Virus record (IMG/VR): IMGVR_UViG_3300010885_038790
Coordinates: 1 to 64,000 of that record
DNA length: 64,000 bases
Reading direction: 5' to 3' (one strand)
Source: a virus
Numbering within the stretch: position 1 is the stretch's first letter; every line of letters starts with the position of its first letter. The notes under the pieces were generated by a model. That model saw nothing but the letters and a program-made list of their open reading frames with translations. It was not told where the DNA came from and did no database searches. Below, in pieces: positions 43,372-55,400 of the stretch. A program made the translations under genes and the position numbers.

Positions 43372-45432
43372 ATGACCAAATTAGTAACAAAAGTTTTTAG
43401 TAAACATCTTATAGATCAGTTTGTCGAATCATTTACTGAGCCTGCTAATAGCGTGTATTACCTTGCCGCAAGTAGGCATATACCTTACAGTACCTCTAGT
43501 GGTGGTAGTGATGATTATCCACCTACACCCGGGGATAGCGTCCAAGATACACAGGTAGACCCCTACAATACTATGGTATTCGGAAAAAAAGTAACTTCAT
43601 CTGATATATCACTTATGATACCCAGGTACAACTGGACTACTGGCACAACCTATACATCATATGACCATACTGATTCAGCATTGTTTGACAAACCTTTCTA
43701 TGTCGTATCTTTTTCAGGTTCAGAATATTTTATTTATAAGTGTCTTGAAAATAATAGAAATAATCCTTCAACCGTCGATCCAATATCCAGTACGTCAGAA
43801 GTCGCATTTAACCATATAACTACCGGTGATAATTATAAATGGAAGTTAATGTACAGGCTGCCAATGGCTACATTTGAAAAGTTTGCAACAGCTGATTACA
43901 TGCCGGTAGCACTAAGTAGTAACGTTTCAACTAATGCAATATCTGGTTCTATTGATTCAGTCAGAGTAGATTCCGGCACTCGTAATTGGATTTCTTCTTC
44001 TACTGGAGTTTTTAGTTCTGATGATATAGCTACCAGTATTCCAGATGGGCTAGGAACTCAACTGACGTACAGATTAAATGCTAATTCATCAACTAGTTCT
44101 GATTTTTATCAGGGTAGTGCTCTATATATTTCTTCTGGTATAGGTGCAGGACAGCAAAGAAAAATTCTTTCATATGAAGCTGTTACTAAGATAGCTGAAA
44201 TAGACAGTCCGTTTGATGTAACCCCGCTAGCAGGATCTACTTACCTAACAGCACCGTATGTTACTATTACTGGTGATGGAGAAGGTGCAGTAGGTTTTGC
44301 AGCTGTAGCTTCAAATACAACAGTTAACAATTTTATTTATAGCGTATTAATAACTAACAGGGGCAGTAACTACACGTATGCAAGCGCAGTAGTGACTGGT
44401 AATACTGGTGGTGATTCATATCCCCAAACAAATACAGTAGTCACTCCTATCATACCTCCAATAGGGGGACATGGGTATCGTACTGTACAGGAACTAGGCA
44501 GTGATTCTATCGGTATTAGTGTTACTTTTGCAAACAACGAAAGTGGTTTTATTCCAGTAAGTAACGATTACCGCCAGATCATATTACTTAAGGATCCGTT
44601 ATTTGATGGAGTCACATTAACCTTATCTAGCGCAACCGGTACATTTAGCCCTGGTGAGACTATTAATCAAATTTCATACTCAACTTTAGTGGGAACGGTT
44701 GTTTGTAGCGCAACCTCCACTACAATAACCGGTACCGGTACTGAGTTTTTATCAGCTTTTAAACCTGGTGATTCTATATTGTTAACTGATACTATTAGTA
44801 CTTCTAAAAGCTTGAGAACGGTAGATACAGTTACTAGTAATACAATTCTTTCAGTAACATCAAACGTATCATTCACACGTGCATCAGGTCAGTATGTTAC
44901 AGTAGCTAAGGCCACAGTATTAGCAACTGGTATTAAGGTTGGTAATACAGGTAATTTCATTACAATGTCTAATACTGAGGCAAAATTTTATACAGGTAAA
45001 CCAGTCATAGGGTCCGTCTCTGGATACTTTGGCCCAAACGTAACAGCGATCAACGTACAGGATCACAACTTTAATAATTGGTCAACGTTTGATAATAGAA
45101 CAAAAATATCATACATAAGTAATAATCAAGTGTTTAACACAGATGGGGTGGTATACCAAACAGCGACCGCAGATAGTAGCCAATCAAACGCATATTTTCA
45201 TTCAGCTAATGCCTCATTTATTTTTATAACTGATGATAGAGGACCTATTAACGCCGCCTCAAATGAGTATCTTCAACAGATAGGTAGTCCTGCAACATAT
45301 GTACTTGGCGGAACTAAGTACCCACCCGACATTGTAAGATCGTCTGGAGAGATCGTATACATAGAGAACTACAGCCCAATTACAAGATCAGATAATCAAT
45401 CAGAAACCTTCAGATTAATTCTGAAATTCTAA
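43372..45432 (+). CDS. Baseplate wedge subunit (gp8-like)
   Basis: A 686-residue gp8-type protein: TKLVTKVFSKHLIDQFVESFTEPANSVYYLAASRHIPY, DVQVDPYNTMVFGKKVTSSDISLMIPRYNWTTGT, YDHTDSALFDKPFYVVSFSGSEYFIYKCLENN, and KWKLMYRLPMATFEKFATADYMPV, abbreviated. The ending (YVLGGTKYPPDIVRSSGEIVYIENYSPITRSDNQSETFRLILKF) also fits. T4 gp8 has 334 residues; the doubled size is typical of its cyanophage-like relatives. Confidence 0.8.
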   Translation: MTKLVTKVFSKHLIDQFVESFTEPANSVYYLAASRHIPYSTSSGGSDDYPPTPGDSVQDTQVDPYNTMVFGKKVTSSDISLMIPRYNWTTGTTYTSYDHTDSALFDKPFYVVSFSGSEYFIYKCLENNRNNPSTVDPISSTSEVAFNHITTGDNYKWKLMYRLPMATFEKFATADYMPVALSSNVSTNAISGSIDSVRVDSGTRNWISSSTGVFSSDDIATSIPDGLGTQLTYRLNANSSTSSDFYQGSALYISSGIGAGQQRKILSYEAVTKIAEIDSPFDVTPLAGSTYLTAPYVTITGDGEGAVGFAAVASNTTVNNFIYSVLITNRGSNYTYASAVVTGNTGGDSYPQTNTVVTPIIPPIGGHGYRTVQELGSDSIGISVTFANNESGFIPVSNDYRQIILLKDPLFDGVTLTLSSATGTFSPGETINQISYSTLVGTVVCSATSTTITGTGTEFLSAFKPGDSILLTDTISTSKSLRTVDTVTSNTILSVTSNVSFTRASGQYVTVAKATVLATGIKVGNTGNFITMSNTEAKFYTGKPVIGSVSGYFGPNVTAINVQDHNFNNWSTFDNRTKISYISNNQVFNTDGVVYQTATADSSQSNAYFHSANASFIFITDDRGPINAASNEYLQQIGSPATYVLGGTKYPPDIVRSSGEIVYIENYSPITRSDNQSETFRLILKF

Positions 45433-45441
45433 GAGGACAAT

Positions 45442-48400
45442 ATGCCAATAGAGACAAATCTAAACACCACTCCATACTTTGATGACTATGATGAAGATAA
45501 GCAATTTCATCGCGTACTTTTTAGACCGGGTGTAGCGCTACAGGCAAGGGAACTTACCCAACTTCAATCAATTCTTCAAAATCAAATTGAGAGATTTGGT
45601 AACAATATCTACCTTAAAGGTACTATTATAAGTGGATGTACTCTTTCAGCTGACTACGCTTATAATTATATAAAGATTTTAGACTTACAGGAAAATGGTG
45701 CACCAGTATCTCTTCAATCATATACTGAAAAGATTGGCATACAAGAAGCATCAGGCCTGAAAGCGTCTATAGTTAACTATGTATCCGGATTCCAAACATC
45801 AAATCCTGATTTAAATACCTTATATGTCAAATACTTAAATACAGGATCAAGCGGTGAAAAAGTTTTTGCTGCAGATCAAGTCATTAAAATATATAGTCCA
45901 ACTCTTCCTATTGAATCTATTAGTATTGCAACTGGGGGGACAGGATATTCAAATAGTGATATAGTAGTTATTTACGGTACTTCTGGTACAGGGGCTACAG
46001 CAACAATAACGACCAACAGTCTGGGTAAAATTATCGATATATCGATGACCAATGGAGGAACGTCATATTCTACTGTACCTGGGGTATATATTACATCAAG
46101 TGCAACTGCAGGGTCTATTACTGTAATTGGAGCATATACTACCACCGGTGGTATTACTGGATACCCGTCATCACATTCTGGTAGTATAGGAGATGGATAT
46201 ATTGTTGGTGGATCTACTTTATATATCTGGAGCGGTACTGCTTGGGTTAAATCTGACGGGTCAGGGGCTATATTTACAGCGCTTAATTATAATGCTCAAA
46301 TTAGAGTCGCAAGTGATAGCTTTACAGCACCAGTCGGTGTAGGTGCAGCTATAAAGACAAGTCGTGGTATAATATATCAAAAAGGAAACTTTATACAGGT
46401 TAATGAGCAAACAGCTTTATTACAAAAGTATACCACATACGTAGATAATAAAGTAGTAGGATTCTATACTAACGAAAGTATTGTTAACAGTAATATAGAT
46501 TCAACCTTATTGGACATAGCAACCGGTACTCCTAACTTTGCGGCTCCTGGTGCTAACAGATTAAAACTTAATCCAACGCTCTCCGTTCTTTCTGCTGATG
46601 CTGCATCTGCCAATAACGACTATCTACCTCTTTTAGAATTTCAACTAGGCAATATTGTTAAAGACAGAACAAGCACACAGTTTAACTCCGTAAATAAGGA
46701 GCTTGCCAAGCGCACTTTTGAAGAAAGTGGTAACTATGTGTTAGAGGCCTTTAGTCTTGATACATCTACCGTTCCAACATCGAATGCTACTGTAAATAAT
46801 AGTAATTATTTTACTACTGTATTAAGTCCAGGTACTGCATATGTTTCCGGGGAGCGGGTTAATTTACTAAACACAATTAAAGCATTAGTAAGAAAAGGCC
46901 TTGACACTATTACTGTACCTAATCAGTACATTAATACCTCGTATGGCAATTACGTTATTGTTAATGAACTACAGGGCAACTTCGATGTGCGCGCAGGTAC
47001 TACTGTTAGTTTAAAGAGTGCAGCTGCCACTTCACTGACACTTAATACAGGTACAATACCATCACCGGGTGTAACCGTTGGTACAGCAGTAATTAGATCT
47101 ATTGAATATATGGCTGGTACTCCTGGCACACCTGCTGCTACTTATAAGCTGTATCTCTTTAATATCAACATGCAAGCCGGTAGGTCATTTAAAGATGTAA
47201 AGGCAGCCCATATCACTAGCACCGCAGTTGCTGATATTGTGCTGGTAGGTAGTCCTGCAATAGCTGTGCTTAACGATACTGAACGCGACACACTAGTATT
47301 CAATACAGGATCGTACGCTGTACAGCAGCTAACATCTACTCAATTTATTTATAGAACATCTAGTACTACTAGTATTGGTGTAACTGGTTCTGTATCTTTT
47401 ACAGTATCCGGAGAGAGTACTTCATTACCGTACGGCGTCGGCGCCCTGGGCAGTACTGATAAGCAGGACTTTATAGTTATACCTACAACTGCATTTAGAT
47501 TTAATGCAAACAATGCAGGCACTGTAACTGTTGCTGATGCTAGTACTACAATGGTTGTCGGTTCAGGTGCATCCTTTACTACCTCATATGTTGCCGGGGA
47601 TTACATTTCTATTAACAACGTTGTAAGACGAATCAACAGAATTATAAACAATGATTCGTTAGAATTAACAGCAGCATACGGTACTACTGTATCATCAGGT
47701 ATAGCTCACTTTACCGCGTTTCCAGCGCTTACCCCTATTGATTTTACAAGAGCTGGACGCAGTATAACAGTAGCATCAACAACCTCATTTACACTTAATA
47801 TAGGTGCGGCTATTAATACTGCTACGAATATTACAATATACCATAATTTATTGGTTGTAAATGCACCGATTAAAACAAAAACCTTAGTTGCTAACGTACA
47901 TGTTAAATTATCTACTTCTTTAATAACTGCCTCAACAGTAGGTCCATGGTGTCTAGGAATACCTGATGTACTTTCAGTTGAAGGTGTTTACATTGGTTCA
48001 GGCTCGTATGCAACCGATGATACTACAAATTTTGTTAATGATTTTGTATTAAATAATGGTCAGAAAAATAATATCTACGGTCTAGCATATCTTTCTAAAA
48101 AACCAGGATCAACAGTAACCCTTACCGGTGCTAATCAATTGGTTGTTAAAGTAAAGGCATTCCAAATAAGTGATGGTAGATATGCTTCTGCGCTATCATA
48201 TCCAGTAGACGATGCGTCCGCTACTCTACCGAGTAACAAGATAAGAACACAGACTATTCCTATCTACATTTCACCGTCATCAGGTGAGGCTATTTCCCTA
48301 AGAGATGCTATTGACTTTAGGCCTCATGTAAGTAATACTGCAGTATTAGCTACTGTTTTGGCTTCAGCATCTATCGATCCTTCTTCAACTGAAACCTTGG

Positions 48401-51400
48401 TGGCTAGCGCTGATAAGTACTTCCCTGCGCCTTCTGAGTCTTTCCAGGGTTCAGTAGTTTCTTATCTAAGTAGAATTGATAGAATTAATTTGACCCAACA
48501 AGGTCAAATGAAAATAGTCGAAGGCGCGCCTGCCAACAATCCCCTACCACCACCTGTAGATACAGGGTGTATGGATCTTGGACTGTTAAACGTTGCTCCA
48601 TTCCCAAGCCTACCATCAAAGGTAGCTTCTGCTGCTGGTAGACCTGATCTTAAGAATTCAATCAGACAGTCACAGACCCGTAGATATACCATGTCTGATA
48701 TCAGTAGTCTGGATAAACGCATTCAAAGATTAGAATATTACACTGCGCTTAATACAATTGAAGCTAAAACTAAAAATCTAACCCTTACTAGTGAAGCTAA
48801 CACGTCACTTGAAAGGTTTAAGAATGGATTTTTTGTTGATCCTTTAAATGACTACAGTATTTCGAATCTCAATGATGGGGAGTTCAAAGCATTAATTGAC
48901 CTGGATAGGACTAGATTAACCCCGCAGCAAATTATCACCCCAATTGATTTAAAGTACTCAGCTACCGGGAGTACTAATGTTGTAAAGAATTTGGACTTAA
49001 TTACTCTCCCTTACACCTCTGAAGTACTAGTAAGTCAACCACATGCTAATAAAGAAAGAACTTTAGTAACAGGATTCTGGAGTTTTGTTGGAAAAATGAC
49101 AGTTGTTCCTAGAGTAGATAATTTCTTTGACACTCAAGTTACCAGCACTTCGGTTATTGATATTAACATTGCCGATCCGCTTAGGGCGCTTACAGACACA
49201 GTTAATCAAACCTTAGGTGCAATTAATTTAACTCCTAATGCCATTAAGACTACTAGTAGTGGAGTATCATTAACAGGCACACAATATTCAAACCCAGATG
49301 CGTGGACTGTTAGAACTACACAAAACTTTGCAGAGACTCTAACAACCACCTTAGGTGTAAAGAATAACCAGATCACTGTTGCTCCTACAGTAACCACAAC
49401 ACAGGATGTAGGTTCATATCTTAAGAGTGTTAATATTAACACATACATTAAGGCCCAAAGAATCTGCATGCACGTTGCCGGTCTAAGACCAGGTGCACAG
49501 CACTGGGTATTTTTTGATGGTATAGATGTTACAGACCGTTGTTCCCAAGCTGATCTGATATCCAATATAACCGATCCTAATAAAGCTTCTGTTGATAATT
49601 TTAATCCAAGAACTAATAAGAATACCGGTGCTGGGTCACTATTTGCTGATAGCACTACCGGTATCTTATCAATTATTCTGTATTTACCTAATGATACCTT
49701 TGCATCAGGTGAAAAGACAGTACTAGTAATGGATGTAAGTTCACTTGCATCAGAAACTAGCGCTACTTCTAAATCTACTGGTAAATTCTCTTCATTTGGA
49801 ATATCTGGAACTTCCGGTAATATTACAGCATCCACAAAAACATTTAACACCACCTCTGGAAGCCCGTTCGCAAATAAGACAATTGATAGTACAGAGGTTC
49901 TTAACACTACAACTAATAGGTGGTCTACATCAACTCAAGTTTCTAACTATCCACCTCCTCCTCCACCTCCCCCACCAGGCGTCGGGCCCATGGGCGGCCG
50001 CGGGGGCCCCGATCCATTAGCACAGACGTTCTATATTCAAGCACAGGGTCAGGTTGAATACGTGCACCTTACATCTATAGATATTTACTTTAAGGCTAAA
50101 GATGCCAATCTAGGCGTGTCATTAGATATAAGGGAAGTATCAGATTCTGGTGATGTGCTTCCATACATTTTAGGATTCGGTTCAGTGTATTTGCCTAGCG
50201 CATCGGTAAGTGTAGATAGTACACAAGCAAGCGTTGCAACAACATTTACATTTAGTTCACCTCTGCTAGTTAAGGCCGGACGTGAATATGCAATAGTACT
50301 TACGCCGGATGGTGGATCACCAGACTATAGAGTATGGACAGCTATACCTGGTATTGCTGATGTATTGAATCCAACATTAACACCTAATAAAACATGGGGT
50401 GATGGTACATTATTTTACTCAACAAGCAACAGAGCCTTTACTGCAATTCAGGACGAGGATATTAAATTTAGAGTTAATTATGCAATGTTTACACAAGTTT
50501 CAGGTACCGCAGTTCTTACTAACGACGATTCTGAATACTTAACTATTACTAATACTTCTGGTTCATTTAATGGAGGTGAGGATGTTGCGCAATACGCAAA
50601 CTCATTCTTAAATACAACTATAACTACTAATAGTGCCTGTAACGTTATTTTAACTGGATCATCTCTGACCTCAGTACTAGCTCCAGGTACTTCGATTTTA
50701 ATAGCTTATGGTACAGCAAATACAATTGGTCCAGGTACAGTTCAATCAGCAGGGCTAACCATAACTAATGCAACATCAACCAGTACTTCTTTTATTACTA
50801 CCATGAATTTTACAAGCGGTAGCTTTATTAGAATTGGTAATGAAATAAGGCAGGTTATTGCAGTTAACTCCGAAAACTCTCTTACTATTGATGTACCATT
50901 AAATACTGCAGCAGCAAGCAACAACCATTACACTGTTGTGTCCAAATTTGATGTTTTAAAAGTACAAGCAGTAACTTCTAGTCAGATTACTGTTAACAGA
51001 CCACCATCATATACAACTAGTTCTATACTTGCTGCTAGTATTCAGCAGGCAGTTTCTGGTAAGGTAAAATACTTTGATCCAACAGCAGGCGCACTTCATA
51101 TAAGAGACTCAAATGCAGCTAACTCTATATTTAAAATTCTACCAGCAAATTCAACTTATAAAGCGTTAATGGTAGGGGATAGATCGGATGCCAGGGCAAG
51201 TGTATCTTCTATCGGTAGTATTGAAGTTCTCTCATTTACCCCGTTTATTAACGTTATCAATCCTACTGGAACCAGCGTAACACAGACTTTAAATCTAACT
51301 AAATCTTCATCTGGTACTACCACAAGTGTTTCATTTCCATTGGCAGGAAAGACTGATTTAGACATAAACGATACAGCAATAGTTAAGAGTAAATCTAATG

Positions 51401-52260
51401 AAATTAGTGGCACTACTCTCACCAAGTCGCTTACCTGCACATTTACATTAGGTGCAGCTGCGTACGCTACTTCACCCATACTAGATGATTCTCCAGCATC
51501 CCTTGTTTCAAGCAGATACTTAATTAATAATTCGTACGCTAATGAAAATACAATATACGGAAATGCGATGTGCAAGTATATTTCTAAACGTATTGTACTT
51601 GCTGATGGTATGGATGCTGAAGATATTAAAGTATACATATCAGCATACAAACCAGTAGGTAGTGAAGTTATTGTGTATGCTAAGATACTTAACACCTCTG
51701 ATACAGAAGATTTTGTAAACAAAGATTGGACAATATTAAGTCAAGTTACTGAATCTTCTCTATTCAGCTCAACATCCGATGAGTCTGATGTTAAGGAGTA
51801 TGAATATACATTCCCAAGCACTCCGCCTTCTATCATAATAGGTGGCGCTATAACTGCAACAACTGCGTGCAATGTTGTTACCGGTTTAAATACAGTGTTT
51901 AATACCGACCTTACAGTAGACAGTATTGTTAAAATTGTAAGGAGCAGTCCTACTACTGATTACTTTATTAGTACCGTAAATGCTATTTCAAGCGGGACAA
52001 GCTTGATACTAGATTCACCTGTTACATTTAGTTCAACAGCAGCTGCTACTACTATTACTGGGCTTACCATGGAACGGGTTACTACCCCTCAAGCTGCATT
52101 TAAGTACAATCAAAATGCAAACATAGTAAAGTATTATTCAGCAGCGCAGCAGGAAATGGATTCATACAAATATATGGCCATAAAGGTAGTGCTTTTATCT
52201 TCAAGCACATTTACTATTCCTAATGTTAATGATATAAGAGCGATAGCAGTATCGGTATAA
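45442..52260 (+). CDS. Very large virion protein, DUF4815 N-terminus (baseplate/fibre connector)
   Basis: A 2272-residue protein. The N-terminus (TTPYFDDYDEDKQFHRVLFRPGVALQARELTQLQSILQNQIERFG) is the DUF4815 signature of T4-like phage structural proteins thought to connect baseplate and fibres, in the gp9/gp10 position. Most of the rest is beta-rich. A polyproline/glycine stretch (about residues 1503-1525, YPPPPPPPPPGVGP then GGRGGP) precedes DPLAQTFYIQAQGQVEYVHLTSIDIYFKAKD, a second conserved domain. The DNA of that stretch is extremely G+C-rich compared with its surroundings. AAGAGGAC precedes the start. Confidence 0.75.
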   Translation: MPIETNLNTTPYFDDYDEDKQFHRVLFRPGVALQARELTQLQSILQNQIERFGNNIYLKGTIISGCTLSADYAYNYIKILDLQENGAPVSLQSYTEKIGIQEASGLKASIVNYVSGFQTSNPDLNTLYVKYLNTGSSGEKVFAADQVIKIYSPTLPIESISIATGGTGYSNSDIVVIYGTSGTGATATITTNSLGKIIDISMTNGGTSYSTVPGVYITSSATAGSITVIGAYTTTGGITGYPSSHSGSIGDGYIVGGSTLYIWSGTAWVKSDGSGAIFTALNYNAQIRVASDSFTAPVGVGAAIKTSRGIIYQKGNFIQVNEQTALLQKYTTYVDNKVVGFYTNESIVNSNIDSTLLDIATGTPNFAAPGANRLKLNPTLSVLSADAASANNDYLPLLEFQLGNIVKDRTSTQFNSVNKELAKRTFEESGNYVLEAFSLDTSTVPTSNATVNNSNYFTTVLSPGTAYVSGERVNLLNTIKALVRKGLDTITVPNQYINTSYGNYVIVNELQGNFDVRAGTTVSLKSAAATSLTLNTGTIPSPGVTVGTAVIRSIEYMAGTPGTPAATYKLYLFNINMQAGRSFKDVKAAHITSTAVADIVLVGSPAIAVLNDTERDTLVFNTGSYAVQQLTSTQFIYRTSSTTSIGVTGSVSFTVSGESTSLPYGVGALGSTDKQDFIVIPTTAFRFNANNAGTVTVADASTTMVVGSGASFTTSYVAGDYISINNVVRRINRIINNDSLELTAAYGTTVSSGIAHFTAFPALTPIDFTRAGRSITVASTTSFTLNIGAAINTATNITIYHNLLVVNAPIKTKTLVANVHVKLSTSLITASTVGPWCLGIPDVLSVEGVYIGSGSYATDDTTNFVNDFVLNNGQKNNIYGLAYLSKKPGSTVTLTGANQLVVKVKAFQISDGRYASALSYPVDDASATLPSNKIRTQTIPIYISPSSGEAISLRDAIDFRPHVSNTAVLATVLASASIDPSSTETLVASADKYFPAPSESFQGSVVSYLSRIDRINLTQQGQMKIVEGAPANNPLPPPVDTGCMDLGLLNVAPFPSLPSKVASAAGRPDLKNSIRQSQTRRYTMSDISSLDKRIQRLEYYTALNTIEAKTKNLTLTSEANTSLERFKNGFFVDPLNDYSISNLNDGEFKALIDLDRTRLTPQQIITPIDLKYSATGSTNVVKNLDLITLPYTSEVLVSQPHANKERTLVTGFWSFVGKMTVVPRVDNFFDTQVTSTSVIDINIADPLRALTDTVNQTLGAINLTPNAIKTTSSGVSLTGTQYSNPDAWTVRTTQNFAETLTTTLGVKNNQITVAPTVTTTQDVGSYLKSVNINTYIKAQRICMHVAGLRPGAQHWVFFDGIDVTDRCSQADLISNITDPNKASVDNFNPRTNKNTGAGSLFADSTTGILSIILYLPNDTFASGEKTVLVMDVSSLASETSATSKSTGKFSSFGISGTSGNITASTKTFNTTSGSPFANKTIDSTEVLNTTTNRWSTSTQVSNYPPPPPPPPPGVGPMGGRGGPDPLAQTFYIQAQGQVEYVHLTSIDIYFKAKDANLGVSLDIREVSDSGDVLPYILGFGSVYLPSASVSVDSTQASVATTFTFSSPLLVKAGREYAIVLTPDGGSPDYRVWTAIPGIADVLNPTLTPNKTWGDGTLFYSTSNRAFTAIQDEDIKFRVNYAMFTQVSGTAVLTNDDSEYLTITNTSGSFNGGEDVAQYANSFLNTTITTNSACNVILTGSSLTSVLAPGTSILIAYGTANTIGPGTVQSAGLTITNATSTSTSFITTMNFTSGSFIRIGNEIRQVIAVNSENSLTIDVPLNTAAASNNHYTVVSKFDVLKVQAVTSSQITVNRPPSYTTSSILAASIQQAVSGKVKYFDPTAGALHIRDSNAANSIFKILPANSTYKALMVGDRSDARASVSSIGSIEVLSFTPFINVINPTGTSVTQTLNLTKSSSGTTTSVSFPLAGKTDLDINDTAIVKSKSNEISGTTLTKSLTCTFTLGAAAYATSPILDDSPASLVSSRYLINNSYANENTIYGNAMCKYISKRIVLADGMDAEDIKVYISAYKPVGSEVIVYAKILNTSDTEDFVNKDWTILSQVTESSLFSSTSDESDVKEYEYTFPSTPPSIIIGGAITATTACNVVTGLNTVFNTDLTVDSIVKIVRSSPTTDYFISTVNAISSGTSLILDSPVTFSSTAAATTITGLTMERVTTPQAAFKYNQNANIVKYYSAAQQEMDSYKYMAIKVVLLSSSTFTIPNVNDIRAIAVSV

Positions 52261-52261
52261 T

Positions 52262-52468
52262 ATGAAAGTAGAAGGCACAGATTTCGTTCGCGATACACAC
52301 AATAATGCACTGATAAATACAAATGTTAGTGCGTTTATTCTATATAAGCAGCAACGCAATACACTGATTGCTCAAAGCGCTCAAGAAATTGAGATATCAA
52401 ATCTCAAAAATGAGCTTACCCAAATGAAAAATTTGCTACAAGAATTAATTAGAGACAAGAATGGCTAA
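52262..52468 (+). CDS. Small coiled-coil virion-linked protein
   Basis: A 68-residue protein between two structural giants. The first half (VEGTDFVRDTHNNALINTNVSAFILYKQQRN) matches a small conserved family of T4-like phages; the second half is a coiled coil (EIEISNLKNELTQMKNLLQELI). It starts one base after the previous stop and overlaps the next gene by 8 bases. A structural or scaffold role is inferred from context. Confidence 0.55.
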   Translation: MKVEGTDFVRDTHNNALINTNVSAFILYKQQRNTLIAQSAQEIEISNLKNELTQMKNLLQELIRDKNG

Positions 52469-55400
52469 ACCAGTATCAAACGTTACAATTGCAACCGACA
52501 CCTTTGCCGGTTGGGTAGGAAAGAGTAATATTCTTTTAGATGCTCTTACTAACCTTACAGTTACAGTAGAAACATCTACACTCGGCGCTAATGTATATGG
52601 TAATGGTAGTGTATTTGGTACGCTTTCAGCAAACGTACTAAGTGCAACAGTAATGAGGGGTGGAGGGGTTGGTAATACAGCCAACGTATCTACATTGACT
52701 ATTGGTATAGCAAATTCTACAGTATCATCAAACGTAATTATTACTGGCTACACCGCCAATGTTACAGCAAACAGTTTAAACGTTACTTCAAACTCAAACT
52801 TCTCTGGTAACACTCTAGTCTACAGTAATACTACCGGTAACGTCTCTGTTACAGCTACTAATACGGCTATAGGTGGTGGTTCTTTTGATGTTTCATCAAA
52901 CACAAACATTAGATCTCGACTAATGTATGTATATGCAAACACCACCATTTCTGGTGCTAATACTATTATTATCGCAGGTTCTGGACAGGCATCACAAACG
53001 TTTGATGCTAATGCTGCAGTTGAAACAGTTAATAATTCTATCGCGATAACAACAGCACCAACATATAGCATTAATGAACCGGTAGTATATACGGTTGCTG
53101 CTGGTAATACAGCGCTGGCCGGGCTTGTATCAGGTACAACGTATTACATTCAATTCTCTAATGCTACCAGTGTAAAATTATCTACCACACCCGGAGGTAC
53201 AGCATTAACACTAACTAAAGGCCTAACACAAACCGGTCATAGTTTTGCCGGTATTAGCGGTAACGTTGCCATTGGAGCATCTAATACTACCATTAGAGGT
53301 ATTAATTTAAATATTCAATCAAATGTCAGTATTACAAGTGCAAATTTAAACTACACTAATGCAACAGGTAACGTTTATGTAAATACAGCAATAGCATACA
53401 TTACAGGTGGTAACGTAAGTATTACATCCAATACCTATATTAATACTACCAACACTACTGTTAATACTGCTAACTTTTTACTGTCTGGGGGACAGGCTAA
53501 CGTTACTTCTAACGTAAATATTACAAGTGCTAATTTAATTTATAATAACGCATCAGGGAATGCATCTATTACATCTGCTAATACTACTGTTGCAGGCGGT
53601 AACTTTAATATATCGTCTAACGTCAGCATTACAGGTGCTAATTTATCTTATGTTAACGCGTCTGGTAATGTAAGTATTAATACTGCAGCCGTATATGTTA
53701 GGGGTGGTACCGTAAGGGTATTCTCCAATAGCATATCATCCGGTGCTAATACTATTATTATAGCAGGTTCAGGTCAAGCATCACAAACGTTTGATGCAAA
53801 TGCTGCTGTAGAAACAGTTAATAATTCTATAGCGATAACAACAGCACCAACATATAGCATCAACGATCCGTTAGTTTATACGGTTGCAGCAGGTAATACT
53901 GCACTTACCGGGCTTGCATCAGGTACTACCTACTATATCCAATTCTCTAACGCCACCAGTGTAAAGTTAGCCTCAATACCGGGCGGATCAGCGCTTACAC
54001 TAACTAAAGGCCTAACACAAACCGGTCATAGTTTTGCCGGTGTTAGTGGTAACGTAGTTATAGGTTCCTCTAATACTACAATTAGAGGTATTGATTTAAA
54101 TATTCAATCGAATGTTAACATTACAAGTGCTAATTTAATTTATAATAACGCATCAGGGAATGCATCTATTACATCTGCTAATACAACTGTTGCAGGTGGT
54201 AACGTAAATATATCGTCTAACGTCAGTATTACAAGTGCAAATTTAAACTACACTAATGCAACAGGTAACGTTTATGTAAATACAGCAATAGCATACATTA
54301 CAGGTGGTAACGTAAGTATATCGTCTAACGTGAGTATAACAGGTGCTAATTTATCTTACGTTAGCGCGTCTGGTAACGTAAGTATTAATACTGCAGCCGT
54401 ATATGTTAGGGGTGGTACCGTAAGGGTATTCTCCAATAGCGTCACGTCTGGTGCAAACACCATTATTATAGCAGGTTCAGGTCAAGCCCTCGCTACATTT
54501 AATTCTAATACTGATGTAGATAATACAACAGGGTTAATTACCATAGGCGCAACTGCGGCTAGCTACACAGTTAATGATCCGTTAGTTTATACGGTTGCAG
54601 CAGGTAATACTGCACTGACAGGACTTACATCAGGGTCTACCTTTTATATTCAATCTACAACTAGTACGGCCATAAAGTTATCTTCAATACCAGGTGGTGC
54701 TGCAATCTCCCTTACAAAAGGAGTAACTGAAGCAGGTCACAGTTTTACAGGAGTTAGTGGTAATGTAGTTATAGGTTCCTCTAATACCACCATTAGAGGT
54801 ATTGATTTAAATATTCAATCGAATGTCAGTATTACAGGTGCAAATTTAAATTACACTAATGCATCAGGTAATGTTTATATTAATACTGCAATAGCATACA
54901 TTACAGGTGGTAACGTAAGTATATCATCGAATGTTAACATTACCAGCGCTAATTTAATTTATAACAATGCAATTGGTAACGCATCGATTACATCTGCTAA
55001 TACTACTGTTGCTGGCGGTAACTTTAACATATCATCTAATATTAGTGCTACCGGTGTAACCTTAATATACAATAACGCATCAGGGAATGTATCGATTACA
55101 TCTGCAAATACAACAGTAGCAGGTGGCGTGTTGAATGTTACATCCAACACCAATTTAAGACCTGCCCAGGTTATCGTATATGCAAATACTGTTATGTCAG
55201 GCGCTAATGTTGATATTATCGCAGGTTCTGGACAAGCATCACAGTCGTTTAATTCTAATACTGCTGTAGAAACTGTTAATAATTCTATTGCAATAACAGC
55301 ATCATCAACATATAGCATTAACGATCCGGTAGTGTATACTGTCGCCGCTGGTAATACAGCACTTACCGGGCTTGCATCAGGTACTACGTATTACATTCAA

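Noticed and set aside
49206-49907. 233-codon open frame on the minus strand
   Set aside because: It lies wholly antisense to a conserved part of the DUF4815 gene, has no ribosome site and no recognisable domain. It is a codon-bias shadow.
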